This document shows, piece by piece, positions 1 to 7,346 of a stretch of DNA of 27,369 nucleotides. Where the stretch lies: assembly GCA_937965785.1 (NCBI GenBank), contig CALCKT010000001.1, forward strand, positions 1-27,369. Direction: 5' to 3'. The notes under the pieces are model-generated. The model saw nothing but the letters and a program-made list of their open reading frames with translations. It did no database searches and was not told where the DNA came from. Position numbers and translations under genes: made by a program. This DNA comes from an uncultured Propionibacteriaceae bacterium. Lineage in GTDB: Bacteria > Actinomycetota > Actinomycetes > Propionibacteriales > Propionibacteriaceae. How positions within the stretch are numbered: position 1 is the first letter of the stretch; every line of letters begins with the position of its first letter.

Positions 1-40
1 AGGGGGTGTCGCGGTTCGGGTCGGTCTGCTTGGGGAGGGT

Positions 41-83
41 GGTTTCGACTCGGGCTGCTCGTTCCTCGCAGCCCGGCTCAACC
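41..83. repeat. REP-like palindromic intergenic repeat
   Basis: The segment begins GGTT and ends AACC. Its inner arms CGGGCTGC (51-58) and GCAGCCCG (68-75) pair perfectly around a 9-base loop. It lies outside any gene, beyond the terminator of the pdu operon. It looks like the short palindromic extragenic repeats common in actinobacterial genomes. No second full copy is visible in this window, so its repetitive nature is inferred from its form. Confidence 0.5.
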
Positions 84-125
84 AGCTTCAGAGAGGGGGA
101 CGTCGCGGCCCGGCTCAACCAGCTT
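71..125. repeat. 18-bp direct repeat pair
   Basis: GCCCGGCTCAACCAGCTT occurs identically at 71-88 and 108-125, 37 bp apart. Both copies are followed by a purine-rich stretch. The left copy is also the right arm of the palindrome at 41-83, so this may be a duplicated half of that element. Confidence 0.7.
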
Positions 126-129
126 GGGA

Positions 130-226
130 AAGGGGACAAAGAATAAAGAACCCGGCAGGGGTCCTGCGGCTCTTCGGTGGTTGAGAAGAGGTGGGTGGGC
201 TTCGCAGGAGCGGCCCTGCCGGGTTC
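130..226 (-). terminator. Long nested intrinsic terminator of the pdu-mdh operon
   Basis: Reading leftward, four bases after the mdh stop codon, there is a perfect 13-bp outer stem (GAACCCGGCAGGG at 148-160 with CCCTGCCGGGTTC at 214-226). Inside it is a second pairing (TCCTGCG 162-168 with CGCAGGA 203-209) and a third (CTCTTC 170-175 with GAAGAG 185-190). On the minus strand the structure is followed by a T-rich tract (TTTATTCTTTG). The position right after the last gene and the U-rich tail support Rho-independent termination. The stem is unusually long and layered. Confidence 0.8.
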
Positions 227-230
227 GGTC

Positions 231-1214
231 TCAAACGGGGAGGAGGCCCATCGACCTGACCTCCTCCGCCTCGGATTTCAGTTCGTCGACGGAGACATTG
301 ACGCGACTTCTCGCGAAGGCGTTGAGCGGCAGGCCCTGGACGATCTCCCACTCGCCACCTCGGCAGCGTACCGGGAATGACGAGACCAGGCCCGCCGGGA
401 CCCCGTAGGAACCGTCGCTGACCACCGCCATCGATGTCCAGTCGCCCTTGGGGGTGCCGAGCAGCCAGTCGCGGACGTGGGCGATGGTGGCGTTGGCCGC
501 CGATGCCGCGCTCGAACGTCCCCGGGCCGCGATCACCGCGGCCCCGCGCTTGGCGACGGTGGGGATGAAGTCGAAGGCGATCCAGGCGTCGTCGGCGATC
601 CACTCATTCGCCGGCTTCCCGCAGATGCGGGCGTTGAAGGCGTCCGCGTACTGCGTGGCCGAATGGTTGCCCCAGATCGTCACGTTCGTCACGTCAGCCA
701 CGGGCCTGCGGGCCTTCGCCGCCAGCTGCGCGCGGGCCCGGTTGTGGTCGAGCCGGGTCAGGGCGGTGAACCTCGAAGCGGGAATCCCGTCGGCGTGCCG
801 GGAGGCGATCAGCGCGTTCGTGTTCGCCGGGTTCCCCGTGACCACCACCCGCACATCCGGGGCCGCCGAGGCCGCCAGGGCCCGGCCCTGCGCGGCGAAG
901 ATGGCGGCGTTGGCCTCCAGCAGGTCGGCGCGTTCCATGCCCGCGCTGCGCGGCGACGCCCCCACCAGCATCGCGACGTTCGCCCCGTCGAAGGCCACCG
1001 CGGGATCGTCGGTGACCTCGATGCCCTTCAGCTGCGGGAAGGCGCAGTCGAGCAGTTCCATCGCCACCCCGTCGAGGGCCTTCACGGCCGCCGGCACCTC
1101 CAGCAGCCGCAACTCGACGGGCTCGTCGCCCAGCAGATCACCCGAGGCCAGCCGGTAGACCAGCGCGTATCCGATCTGCCCGGCCGCTCCCGTTACCGCG
1201 ATTCGTCTGGTCAT
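231..1214 (-). CDS. mdh: Malate dehydrogenase, last gene of the pdu operon
   Basis: This 327-residue protein of the lactate/malate dehydrogenase family interconverts malate and oxaloacetate with a nicotinamide cofactor. Visible features are the N-terminal nucleotide-binding loop (GAAGQIGY, residues 9-16), an acidic residue after the second strand (LLEVP, suggesting NAD), the substrate-binding segment around R89 and R95, GNPANTN (127-133), and the catalytic pair D156 (TRLDHNRA) and H184 (IWGNHS). It starts six bases after the pduP stop, has a poor ribosome-binding site of its own, and is followed directly by the operon terminator, so it belongs to the pdu transcript and is probably translated by coupling. 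It lacks an encapsulation-type N-terminus, so it should be cytosolic. A role in re-oxidising NADH through the propionate (Wood-Werkman) cycle is inference. Identity is secure. Confidence 0.95.
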   Translation of the reverse strand: MTRRIAVTGAAGQIGYALVYRLASGDLLGDEPVELRLLEVPAAVKALDGVAMELLDCAFPQLKGIEVTDDPAVAFDGANVAMLVGASPRSAGMERADLLEANAAIFAAQGRALAASAAPDVRVVVTGNPANTNALIASRHADGIPASRFTALTRLDHNRARAQLAAKARRPVADVTNVTIWGNHSATQYADAFNARICGKPANEWIADDAWIAFDFIPTVAKRGAAVIAARGRSSAASAANATIAHVRDWLLGTPKGDWTSMAVVSDGSYGVPAGLVSSFPVRCRGGEWEIVQGLPLNAFARSRVNVSVDELKSEAEEVRSMGLLPV

Positions 1215-1220
1215 GGCGGC

Positions 1221-2642
1221 TCAGCGGACGTTCAGGTCGCCGACGAGCACGCAGCGGCGTTTCCGGGTGAAGCTGCGAGCCGACGTGAGGCCCTCGCCTG
1301 TGGGTCCGGCGATGGTGAACGTCGGGTAGCCCTCGCCGCCGATCCCGATGCCGTTGTACGACGGGCCGTTCTTCACGAAGATCGTGGTCTGGATCAGCTT
1401 GCCCATCCTCGTCAGCTTGCTGACGTTGAGGCTGTGCATCACCGCGGTGTGGCGGTTGCCGTGCTCCAGTTCGACGGCCAGGTCGATGGCGGCGTCCACG
1501 TCCGGCACCCGCACCAACCCGAGCACCGGCATCATCAGCTCGTGCACCACGAACGGATGGTTGGCGCTGGCCTCGCACACGATCAGCCGCACCCCGGGCG
1601 GCGGGGTGACGCCGATGGCCTCCAGGATCTTCGCGGCAGATTTGCCCACCCACTCGGTGCGCGGCTTGTCGCCGTCAACCAGCAGCTTCTCCAGCTCCGC
1701 GACCTCGGCGGGCGTCGCCTCGTAGGCGCCGTGCTTGATCATGCAGAACTTCAGCATGTCGGCGATCGAATCGACCGCGATGATCTCCTTCTCCGCGGTG
1801 CAGGGCAGGTTGTTGTCGAAGCTGGCGCCGTCGACGATGCACTTCGCGGCGTGCTCGATGTCAGCGGTCTCGTCGACGACGGCGGGCGGATTGCCCGCGC
1901 CCGCGCCGATCGCCTTCTTCCCGGAGCTCAGCACCGCCTTGACGATGCCCGGCCCCCCGGTGGCCACCAGCATCCGGACCTTCGGGTGGGCCATCATCGC
2001 GTTGGTGTTCTCCAGCGACGGCGCGGTGACCGTAACCACGAGATTGTCGGGGGCCCCGGCGGCGCGCAGCGCCCGGTTGATGCGACGCACCTGCCAGCAC
2101 GACAACTTGGCTACCCGCGGGTGCGGGCTGAACACGACGGCGTTGCCGGCGGCCAGCATCCCGATGGAGTTGCAGGTGATGGTCTCGGTGGGGTTGGTGG
2201 TGGGGGTGATGGCCCCGATCACGCCGTAGGGCGAGTACTCGATGGTGGTCAGGCCGTCGTCGCCGGACCACGCCTCCGTGACGAGATCCTCCACCCCGGG
2301 GGTCCCGGAGGCCGCCACCTTGTTCTTCAGGTATTTGTGGCCGACATCACCCATCCCGGACTGCACCACGGCCTGCTCCGACATGTAGTCGAGGGCCTCG
2401 GGGGCCAGCATCGCCTCACGGATGGCCGCGACGTAGCGGCGCCGGTCGGCCATCGAATGGGTCAGGTATTCGCGCTGCGCCAGGTGGGCGGCCTCCACCG
2501 CGGAGTCCATGTCGGCGAACACCCCGTCGCCCGGGACCTCCTGCTGCGTCGCGGGCGCCTCGGTCTGGTTCTCGTTGCCGGGGAGCATGGCCGCGAGGAC
2601 CTCGCGGATGGTCGCCTCCAGCTGTGCCGGATCTATCTTCAT
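1221..2642 (-). CDS. pduP: CoA-acylating propionaldehyde dehydrogenase PduP
   Basis: The protein (473 residues) oxidises propionaldehyde with CoA and NAD+ to propionyl-CoA inside the microcompartment. Residues 1-20 form an amphipathic helix (DPAQLEATIREVLAAML) followed by a Gln/Thr/Pro-rich linker to about residue 40, the classical encapsulation peptide layout. The aldehyde dehydrogenase fold follows, with the cofactor segment GAITPTTNPTE (143-153) and the catalytic cysteine C281 in FDNNLPC. The length matches the family. Its ATG shares one base with the pduO stop (TAATG). NADH made here can be recycled by PduQ, encoded on the other arm of the locus, or possibly by the adjacent malate dehydrogenase. 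Confidence 0.97.
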   Translation of the reverse strand: MKIDPAQLEATIREVLAAMLPGNENQTEAPATQQEVPGDGVFADMDSAVEAAHLAQREYLTHSMADRRRYVAAIREAMLAPEALDYMSEQAVVQSGMGDVGHKYLKNKVAASGTPGVEDLVTEAWSGDDGLTTIEYSPYGVIGAITPTTNPTETITCNSIGMLAAGNAVVFSPHPRVAKLSCWQVRRINRALRAAGAPDNLVVTVTAPSLENTNAMMAHPKVRMLVATGGPGIVKAVLSSGKKAIGAGAGNPPAVVDETADIEHAAKCIVDGASFDNNLPCTAEKEIIAVDSIADMLKFCMIKHGAYEATPAEVAELEKLLVDGDKPRTEWVGKSAAKILEAIGVTPPPGVRLIVCEASANHPFVVHELMMPVLGLVRVPDVDAAIDLAVELEHGNRHTAVMHSLNVSKLTRMGKLIQTTIFVKNGPSYNGIGIGGEGYPTFTIAGPTGEGLTSARSFTRKRRCVLVGDLNVR

Positions 2643-3700
2643 TACTGCTCTCCTATCATGTTCCAGTCCTGCAGCGCGCAGGTCGCGATGTCCACGTCCT
2701 GTTCAGCGGTTCCACCCGAGATTCCGATGGCCCCTGCCAGTTCCCCGTCGACATGGACGGGCACCCCTCCGCCGAACAGGACCACACGGCCGGAGTTGGT
2801 GTCGGCCAGACCGGGGAAGGGACCGTCCTCGGTGGCCAGGGGGCCGAGCGTCGCTGTCGGTGCCTGGAAGGCCACGGCGCTCCACGCCTTGTTGATCGCG
2901 ACCTCTGTGGCCGCGAGCAGCGCACCCTCGACGCGGTGCAGCAGCATCAGGTTCCCGCCCGCGTCCGCGGCAGCGATCACGACGGGCACCCCCAGCTCGG
3001 CGCTGCGCGCCTCCGCCCGCTCGGCGATCCGCTTGGCGGCGGCGAGATCGAACCGGCGGGCCGGCGTCCGGCCGCGGGATGGTGTCGAGGTGGACTGCTC
3101 GCCCAAGGGCTCGCGGTCCGGTGTTGCGGGGGTTCCGAGGACCTTGGCGACGGCGTCTCGGACGATGCGTTCGATCTCCTCGTCGCGCCAGGTCTCGGCC
3201 AGCCTGGCCAGGGAGTAGACGGCGTCGGAGAGGCGGTTGAGGTATTTGATCAGCTCGGGGCGTACCGGTTCGGTCTCAGCCAGGGTCAGTACCCGCCGTT
3301 CCGCGCGACGCACCACGGTGCGGGCCTGGTGGAACGCCCCCGACCGGTCGTCGCGGCCCGGCACCACGAACTCCCGCTGTGGCCCCGTGACGGCCAGGCA
3401 GTCGTCGATGAGGTGCTCCAGGTCGGTGATGTCGCCGGTGTTGATCTTGTTCGCGAGGATCGTCGCGCCCTCGGGGTCGCTGGCCAGTTCGGCGGCCAGC
3501 ACGAACAGCCGCTGCTGCACGTCGTGGACGCGACGCCGCCACTGGCCGGCGGGCAGCATCGCCTTCGCCGCCCCGAGTGCCGCGTTGGCCTCGTCGACGG
3601 TGCCGTAGGCCTCCACGCGCAGGCTCTGCTTGGGCACCCGGGAGCCCCCGAACAGCCCGGTGTCACCTTTGTCGCCGGTGCGCGTGTACACGTTTGGCAT
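2642..3700 (-). CDS. pduO: PduO cob(I)alamin adenosyltransferase with C-terminal HbpS-like domain
   Basis: A two-domain protein (352 residues). Residues 1 to about 190 are a PduO-type ATP:cob(I)alamin adenosyltransferase, recognised by the N-terminal YTRTGDKGDTGLFGG nucleotide-binding motif and the later RRAERRV and YLNRLSDAVYSLAR segments. It makes adenosylcobalamin for the diol dehydratase. From about residue 215 to the end is a GlcG/HbpS-like domain (FDLAAAKRIAERAEA to GAIGISGGTAEQD), as in enterobacterial PduO, where this domain has been linked to heme or cobalamin binding. The Pro/Arg-rich joint around 190-213 is a linker. It is encoded between pduN and pduP, a standard position. The PduO partner reductase PduS is not encoded in the window. 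Confidence 0.96.
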   Translation of the reverse strand: MPNVYTRTGDKGDTGLFGGSRVPKQSLRVEAYGTVDEANAALGAAKAMLPAGQWRRRVHDVQQRLFVLAAELASDPEGATILANKINTGDITDLEHLIDDCLAVTGPQREFVVPGRDDRSGAFHQARTVVRRAERRVLTLAETEPVRPELIKYLNRLSDAVYSLARLAETWRDEEIERIVRDAVAKVLGTPATPDREPLGEQSTSTPSRGRTPARRFDLAAAKRIAERAEARSAELGVPVVIAAADAGGNLMLLHRVEGALLAATEVAINKAWSAVAFQAPTATLGPLATEDGPFPGLADTNSGRVVLFGGGVPVHVDGELAGAIGISGGTAEQDVDIATCALQDWNMIGEQ

Positions 3701-3705
3701 GACGG

Positions 3706-3975
3706 TCAGTCCTCCACCTCGACCACGTCGACGATGCCGACAATGGTCGCGTCCAGGGGGGCCTGCTGCCGGTTCGCGGCGAACCGGGCCGAGCTGCCCT
3801 TCGTGATGATGACCGTTTCACCGGTTCCGGCGCCGACGGTGTCCACCGCGACCTCCTGGTTGCCGACGGCGGTGCCGTCGGAGTGGACGCGCTGGATCAG
3901 CAGCAGCTTGAAACCGACGAGGCGTTCGTCCTTGCTGGTGGAGACCACCGTGCCGACCACCTTGGCCAGGTACAT
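3706..3975 (-). CDS. pduN: Pentameric shell vertex protein PduN (EutN/CcmL family)
   Basis: This 89-residue protein of the EutN/CcmL family forms pentamers that cap the vertices of microcompartment shells. The N-terminus (MYLAKVVGTVVSTSKDERLVGFKLL) and the Asp/Gly-rich middle with SSARFA are typical, and the length is normal. It is the only vertex protein in the window, so shell closure should depend on it. A strong GAGGAG ribosome-binding site lies inside the end of the preceding pduM gene, whose stop is one base before this ATG. Confidence 0.95.
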   Translation of the reverse strand: MYLAKVVGTVVSTSKDERLVGFKLLLIQRVHSDGTAVGNQEVAVDTVGAGTGETVIITKGSSARFAANRQQAPLDATIVGIVDVVEVED

Positions 3976-3976
3976 C

Positions 3977-4711
3977 TCAGCTCCTCCTCGTTATCGTGAT
4001 GTCAGACGCTGCCGCCGTCTCGCGGGCCAGGTCGGTGATGATCGCCTTGCGGTGCACGCTCAGCCGCGACCCCGGAGCCAGGGAACGGACCACGGATTCG
4101 GTGACCACGCGCGCGGTGCAGTGCACCGCCTCGCCCGCGCCCGCGACCTCCCCGACGACCCGGTCGAGGGTTTCCGCGGTCGCCAGGTGAACCCCGAAAG
4201 ATTTCAGGGTGGCGAGGTTTTCTCGCAGCATCGCCGCGTAGCCCGACGGCATCTGCGGGAACCAGCCGCGTTTGTCCGCCGAGTCGGGGCAGACGGCGTT
4301 GGTGGCCACGACCACCGGTTTGTTGCTCATGATGAACTCGGCCACCACATTGCTGGCCAGGCAGTCGCCGATGCCGTGGGCGACCTTCGCGGCCAGGTTC
4401 GCGGTGAGGGTGGGGATGACGAGCAGGTCGTGGGCCTGCACCAGTGACTTCTCGGCCGGGGTCATGCCCAGGGCCGCGATGCGTTCCTGGTCCAGGATGC
4501 GGGAGGCCGAGTCGGTCTGCCGCCAGTCGAGGTTGACGTGTGCCGCGGCCCGTTTCAGCGACTCCAGGGCCGCGTCGAAACCGAGCAGCGCACCGGAGAA
4601 CAGCACCAGCGCGTTGGGTTTCCCCGTGGCCGGGGTTTCCTGCCGGGGCTGTTCGGCGAGCATTTCGCGCACGATCCTGGTGATCAGTTCGCGCAGCTGT
4701 TCCTCGTTCAT
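3977..4711 (-). CDS. pduM: PduM-position protein: encapsulation peptide, HFCD-type flavoprotein domain, PduM-like tail
   Basis: The protein (244 residues) is much longer than enterobacterial PduM (about 163). Residues 1-20 form an amphipathic helix (MNEEQLRELITRIVREML) like those of PduP, PduD and PduE, followed by a short linker. The middle, roughly residues 32-180, resembles the homo-oligomeric flavin-containing (HFCD, Pfam Flavoprotein) fold. PTLTANLAAKVAHGIGD matches the PASANT-type flavin loop, and VVVATNAVCPDS follows it. The last 45 residues (HRKAIITDLARE then ITITRR) resemble the end of classical PduM. The ATG lies within ATGA overlapping the eutJ stop. PduM is known as a structural component in Salmonella; a redox or flavin role here is inference. 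The domain call rests on motif reading, not a search. Confidence 0.75.
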   Translation of the reverse strand: MNEEQLRELITRIVREMLAEQPRQETPATGKPNALVLFSGALLGFDAALESLKRAAAHVNLDWRQTDSASRILDQERIAALGMTPAEKSLVQAHDLLVIPTLTANLAAKVAHGIGDCLASNVVAEFIMSNKPVVVATNAVCPDSADKRGWFPQMPSGYAAMLRENLATLKSFGVHLATAETLDRVVGEVAGAGEAVHCTARVVTESVVRSLAPGSRLSVHRKAIITDLARETAAASDITITRRS

Positions 4712-5541
4712 CTGCCACTCCTCATTGCCGCCCCCAGCGGGGTGGGGAAAAGGGGTTCCTCGGGCCGGTCGACCTTGACGCCGAGGATCTTCTCGAACAC
4801 TTTGGGTGCCTCGGGCAGGGAGGCGGAACCGCCCACCAGATACACCCTGCCCGGGTCGGTGCCGCCGAGCGCCCGCTCGGCGATGGTGGCCATTTTCTCC
4901 AGGGTGGGGCGCACCACCGGGAAGACGGTCGCGACGTTGGCGGGGTCGCACTTGAACGCCTCGGCCTCGTCGTAGCCCATCCCGAGCGCCCCCGACAGCA
5001 CCAGCGTCATGTGGTGGCCGCCGGTGGCCTCGTCGGTGGAGAAATCGACCACCCCGTCGCGCAGCCGCGACACCCCGGTGGTGCCGTGGCCGATGTCGAT
5101 GATGGTGCCGTCTGCCACGCCGAGGGCCCGGGCCGCGGCCACGGGTTCGTCGACCACCTCGCACGGGTCGAGTTCGCAGGCGTCGAGCACGTTGGTGAAC
5201 ACCTTCACGGTGCCCTCGCTGATCCCGGGCGGGATGGTGACGGCGGCCTCGGTGAAGGTGTGACCCAGCCTGTCGTGGAGCTCGGTGAGGATCTCCCGGA
5301 CGTTGGTGACGGCCCCCAGCCAGTCGACGACGATGCCGTCGCGCACCACGTTCGCCTTCCGGCAACCGCCCGCCACCGGACGGTTCCCGCCGTCGACCAC
5401 GGCCAGCACGATGTTGGCCGTGCCCAGGTCGACGGCGAGCCGCAGCCCGTTGCGTTTGGCGTTCTTGTGTGCGACCTTCCCGGTTCGCACGAGCTCTGCG
5501 AACCGGTTGATCCTGGTCTGGGGATTCGTCGCCATCGTCAC
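4708..5541 (-). CDS. eutJ: EutJ-type ASKHA-fold ATPase
   Basis: A 277-residue protein of the EutJ family, related to the ATPase domains of Hsp70, actin and sugar kinases. The phosphate-binding loops are visible: VDLGTANIVLAVVD, DIGHGTTGVS and VGGSASLPEA, with the AVTIPPG strand between them. In ethanolamine operons EutJ is presumed to be a chaperone or reactivation factor; its function is not established. Here it sits between pduL and pduM. The GTG at 5541 overlaps the pduL stop (GTGA); an ATG two codons downstream (5535) is an alternative start. It lacks an encapsulation-type helix. It resembles the FtsA/MreB group only in fold. Confidence 0.85.
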   Translation of the reverse strand: MTMATNPQTRINRFAELVRTGKVAHKNAKRNGLRLAVDLGTANIVLAVVDGGNRPVAGGCRKANVVRDGIVVDWLGAVTNVREILTELHDRLGHTFTEAAVTIPPGISEGTVKVFTNVLDACELDPCEVVDEPVAAARALGVADGTIIDIGHGTTGVSRLRDGVVDFSTDEATGGHHMTLVLSGALGMGYDEAEAFKCDPANVATVFPVVRPTLEKMATIAERALGGTDPGRVYLVGGSASLPEAPKVFEKILGVKVDRPEEPLFPTPLGAAMRSGR

Positions 5542-6173
5542 TTGTCCAGACAGATCGTCACGTAGTCGCCGGTCCTGGCCCCGACGGCGTTGCCCTCGTC
5601 GGTGTCGAGGTGCAGCTCCGCCAGGTAGGAGTCCTTGACGCGGATCAGGAAATTGTCCAGCCGCGCCCCGCGCTCACCCCCGAACCGGACGCTCACGCGG
5701 TCCTGGTCCTTCAGGTTGAGGGCGGCGGCGTCGTCGGGGCTCATGTGGATGTGACGGCCCGCGACGATCACGGCGTGGTCGCATTCGATGCTGCCGAGGG
5801 GACCCTCGATGCGCACGGGGGCGGCGGCTTCGAGATGCCCCGACTGGGCCATCGGCGCCTTGATGCCGAGGGCGAAGCAGTCGGTGCGGCTCAGCTCCAC
5901 CTGGGTGGCGGGACGGTTGGGTCCCATCACGCGCACCCGGGTCATGGTGCCGCGGGGGCCGTGCAGGGTCACGGTCTCCTCGGCAGCGAACTCGCCGCGC
6001 TGGCGCACGTGCTTCTTGACCTTCGGTTCGGTGTAGCCGAACAGGGTTTTGAAGTCGGCGTCGCACAGGTGGACGTGCCGGTTGGAGATGCCGACGATCA
6101 CCTTGCGCGGGTCCAGGGCGGTGATCCGCTCCAGGACCCGGCTGGTGATCTCGGCCACGAGCGCGTCGGTCAT
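5538..6173 (-). CDS. pduL: PduL phosphate propanoyltransferase
   Basis: The enzyme (211 residues) converts propionyl-CoA and phosphate to propionyl-phosphate and CoA, recycling CoA within the compartment. The N-terminus (TDALVAEITSRVLERI) is an amphipathic helix of encapsulation type. The zinc-ligand histidine motifs typical of the family follow: ISNRHVHLCDADF near residue 30 and AGRHIHMSPDDA in the second half. Length is normal. The ATG overlaps the pduJ stop as ATGA. No propionate kinase (PduW) is encoded in the window, so conversion of propionyl-phosphate to propionate must use an enzyme encoded elsewhere. Confidence 0.96.
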   Translation of the reverse strand: MTDALVAEITSRVLERITALDPRKVIVGISNRHVHLCDADFKTLFGYTEPKVKKHVRQRGEFAAEETVTLHGPRGTMTRVRVMGPNRPATQVELSRTDCFALGIKAPMAQSGHLEAAAPVRIEGPLGSIECDHAVIVAGRHIHMSPDDAAALNLKDQDRVSVRFGGERGARLDNFLIRVKDSYLAELHLDTDEGNAVGARTGDYVTICLDK

Positions 6174-6442
6174 GACTGCGGCAGGATCTTCTCGACGTCA
6201 CCGTGGGGACGCGGGATGACGTGCTGGGAGACCAGCTCGCCGACCCGTGCGGCGGCCGACGATCCGGCGTCGACGGCGGCCTTCACGGCACCGACGTCGC
6301 CGCGCACCATCACGGTGACCAGACCGGAACCGATCTTCTCGCTGCCGATCAGGGTCACGTTCGCGGACTTGACCATGGCGTCGGCGGCCTCGACGGCACC
6401 CACGTAGCCCTTGGTCTCGATCATTCCGAGAGCGTTGCTCAT
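6170..6442 (-). CDS. pduJ: BMC hexameric shell protein PduJ
   Basis: This single-BMC-domain shell protein (90 residues) forms hexamers that tile the facets. It is very similar to PduA (12921-13199), including identical long stretches such as ETKGYVGAVEAADAMVKSAN and the VIPRPH-DVEKILP end, so the two are recent or conserved paralogues. The pore loop is the canonical KIGSG with a serine at residue 39. The ATG overlaps the pduK stop (ATGA). Confidence 0.96.
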   Translation of the reverse strand: MSNALGMIETKGYVGAVEAADAMVKSANVTLIGSEKIGSGLVTVMVRGDVGAVKAAVDAGSSAAARVGELVSQHVIPRPHGDVEKILPQS

Positions 6443-6990
6443 GACTGTTTCCTCCTGGTGGTGGATGTCCGGGGAGCCTTGGTGGTCTCCGCGGGGTTCT
6501 TGGGTGTGGCATCCGGTTTCTGGTCCGGGCCGGATTCGGGCTGCGCCTGTTCGAGTTGCGGTTTCGGCCCGGGTTTCGTGATGGCCTTCGGCGCGGGTTT
6601 GGGTTCGGGTTTTTCCGGGGCCTTGGGCGCGGCTTTGGTCTTCTCCGGGGATTTGGCCTTGGCGGCGGGTTTCGTCGTCGCCTTCGCACCGGGCGCGGGT
6701 TTGGCCAGGCCCACTGTCGTGGCCGAGAAGACGAGGGTCTCCAGCTCCTGGTGGGGCCGGGGAATGACGGTCCTGCTGACCACGTGTGTCAGTTTCGACG
6801 CCGCCACCTCGGCGGCGGCCATGGCCGCCTGGACGGCCGCCACCTGGCCTTCGACCTTGATGGTGACGTAGCCGCCGCCCTTGGCCAGTTCGTAGCCGAT
6901 CAGGTTGACGTCGGCGGTCTTGCAGGCGACATCGGCGGCCTCGACGCCAGCGACGAGGCCCACCACTTCAATGCTCCCCAGTGCTTGCAT
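6439..6990 (-). CDS. pduK: PduK-type shell protein with long Lys/Pro/Ala-rich tail
   Basis: From the ATG at 6990 the protein has 183 residues; a GTG one codon upstream is possible, but AAGGAG is better spaced for the ATG. Residues 1 to about 90 are a BMC domain (LGSIEVVGLVAGVEAADV, pore loop LAKGGGY, VIPRPHQELE). Residues 97-183 are low-complexity, with 17 Lys and 3 Arg against 8 acidic residues and many Pro and Ala, including KPAP and KPEP-like units. The tail ends TTRRKQS and has no cysteine. Enterobacterial PduK instead carries a cysteine-containing extension believed to bind an iron-sulfur cluster. The name rests on gene order (after pduH, before pduJ) and the BMC-plus-tail layout. The tail's role is unknown. 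Confidence 0.85.
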   Translation of the reverse strand: MQALGSIEVVGLVAGVEAADVACKTADVNLIGYELAKGGGYVTIKVEGQVAAVQAAMAAAEVAASKLTHVVSRTVIPRPHQELETLVFSATTVGLAKPAPGAKATTKPAAKAKSPEKTKAAPKAPEKPEPKPAPKAITKPGPKPQLEQAQPESGPDQKPDATPKNPAETTKAPRTSTTRRKQS

Positions 6991-7346
6991 CACTGGCTCC
7001 TTTCGGGTTCACGGAGGGGAAGTCTTTTCACCAGGCGGGCGGCGTTCGACCCGATGATCCGGTCCGCCTGCTCGCTGCGCCCCAGGAAATGCGCCAGGTA
7101 GGGGCGCCGCTCGGGGAGTTTCTCGGTGGTGATGACCACGTAGTCGAGGGCGATTCCTAGGCCGATGCCCAGCCGCGACGAGGTCGCGGCGCGGTGCGCC
7201 AAGACCAGGGGATTCAGCTCCGAGAGGCGTTCCACGCGGCTCGGCACCCCCTCCTCCTCGATGCCGAGGAGCACCTGGGTGAGCTGTTCGTCGCCGATGC
7301 CCTCGTGGACGGCGAGGTTGATGGTGGGGCGTTCGTCGATCGTCAC
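6990..7346 (-). CDS. pduH: Diol dehydratase reactivase small subunit PduH
   Basis: The small subunit (118 residues) of the reactivating factor works with PduG to exchange damaged cobalamin from the diol dehydratase. Typical features are the N-terminal PTINLAVHEGIGDEQL strand-turn, IEEEGVP, and the SRLGIGLGIALDYVVITTEKLPERRPYL segment. Translation starts at a GTG overlapping the pduG stop (GTGA), and its own stop shares a base with the pduK ATG, so pduG, pduH and pduK appear translationally coupled. Length matches the family. Confidence 0.93.
   Translation of the reverse strand: MTIDERPTINLAVHEGIGDEQLTQVLLGIEEEGVPSRVERLSELNPLVLAHRAATSSRLGIGLGIALDYVVITTEKLPERRPYLAHFLGRSEQADRIIGSNAARLVKRLPLREPERSQ

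Noticed and set aside
477..3218. A long open frame (over 900 codons) on the plus strand opposite mdh, pduP and pduO
   Set aside because: It runs antisense through three conserved genes, is rich in Arg/Gly/His as expected from GC-rich reverse frames, and shows no domain. It is a shadow.
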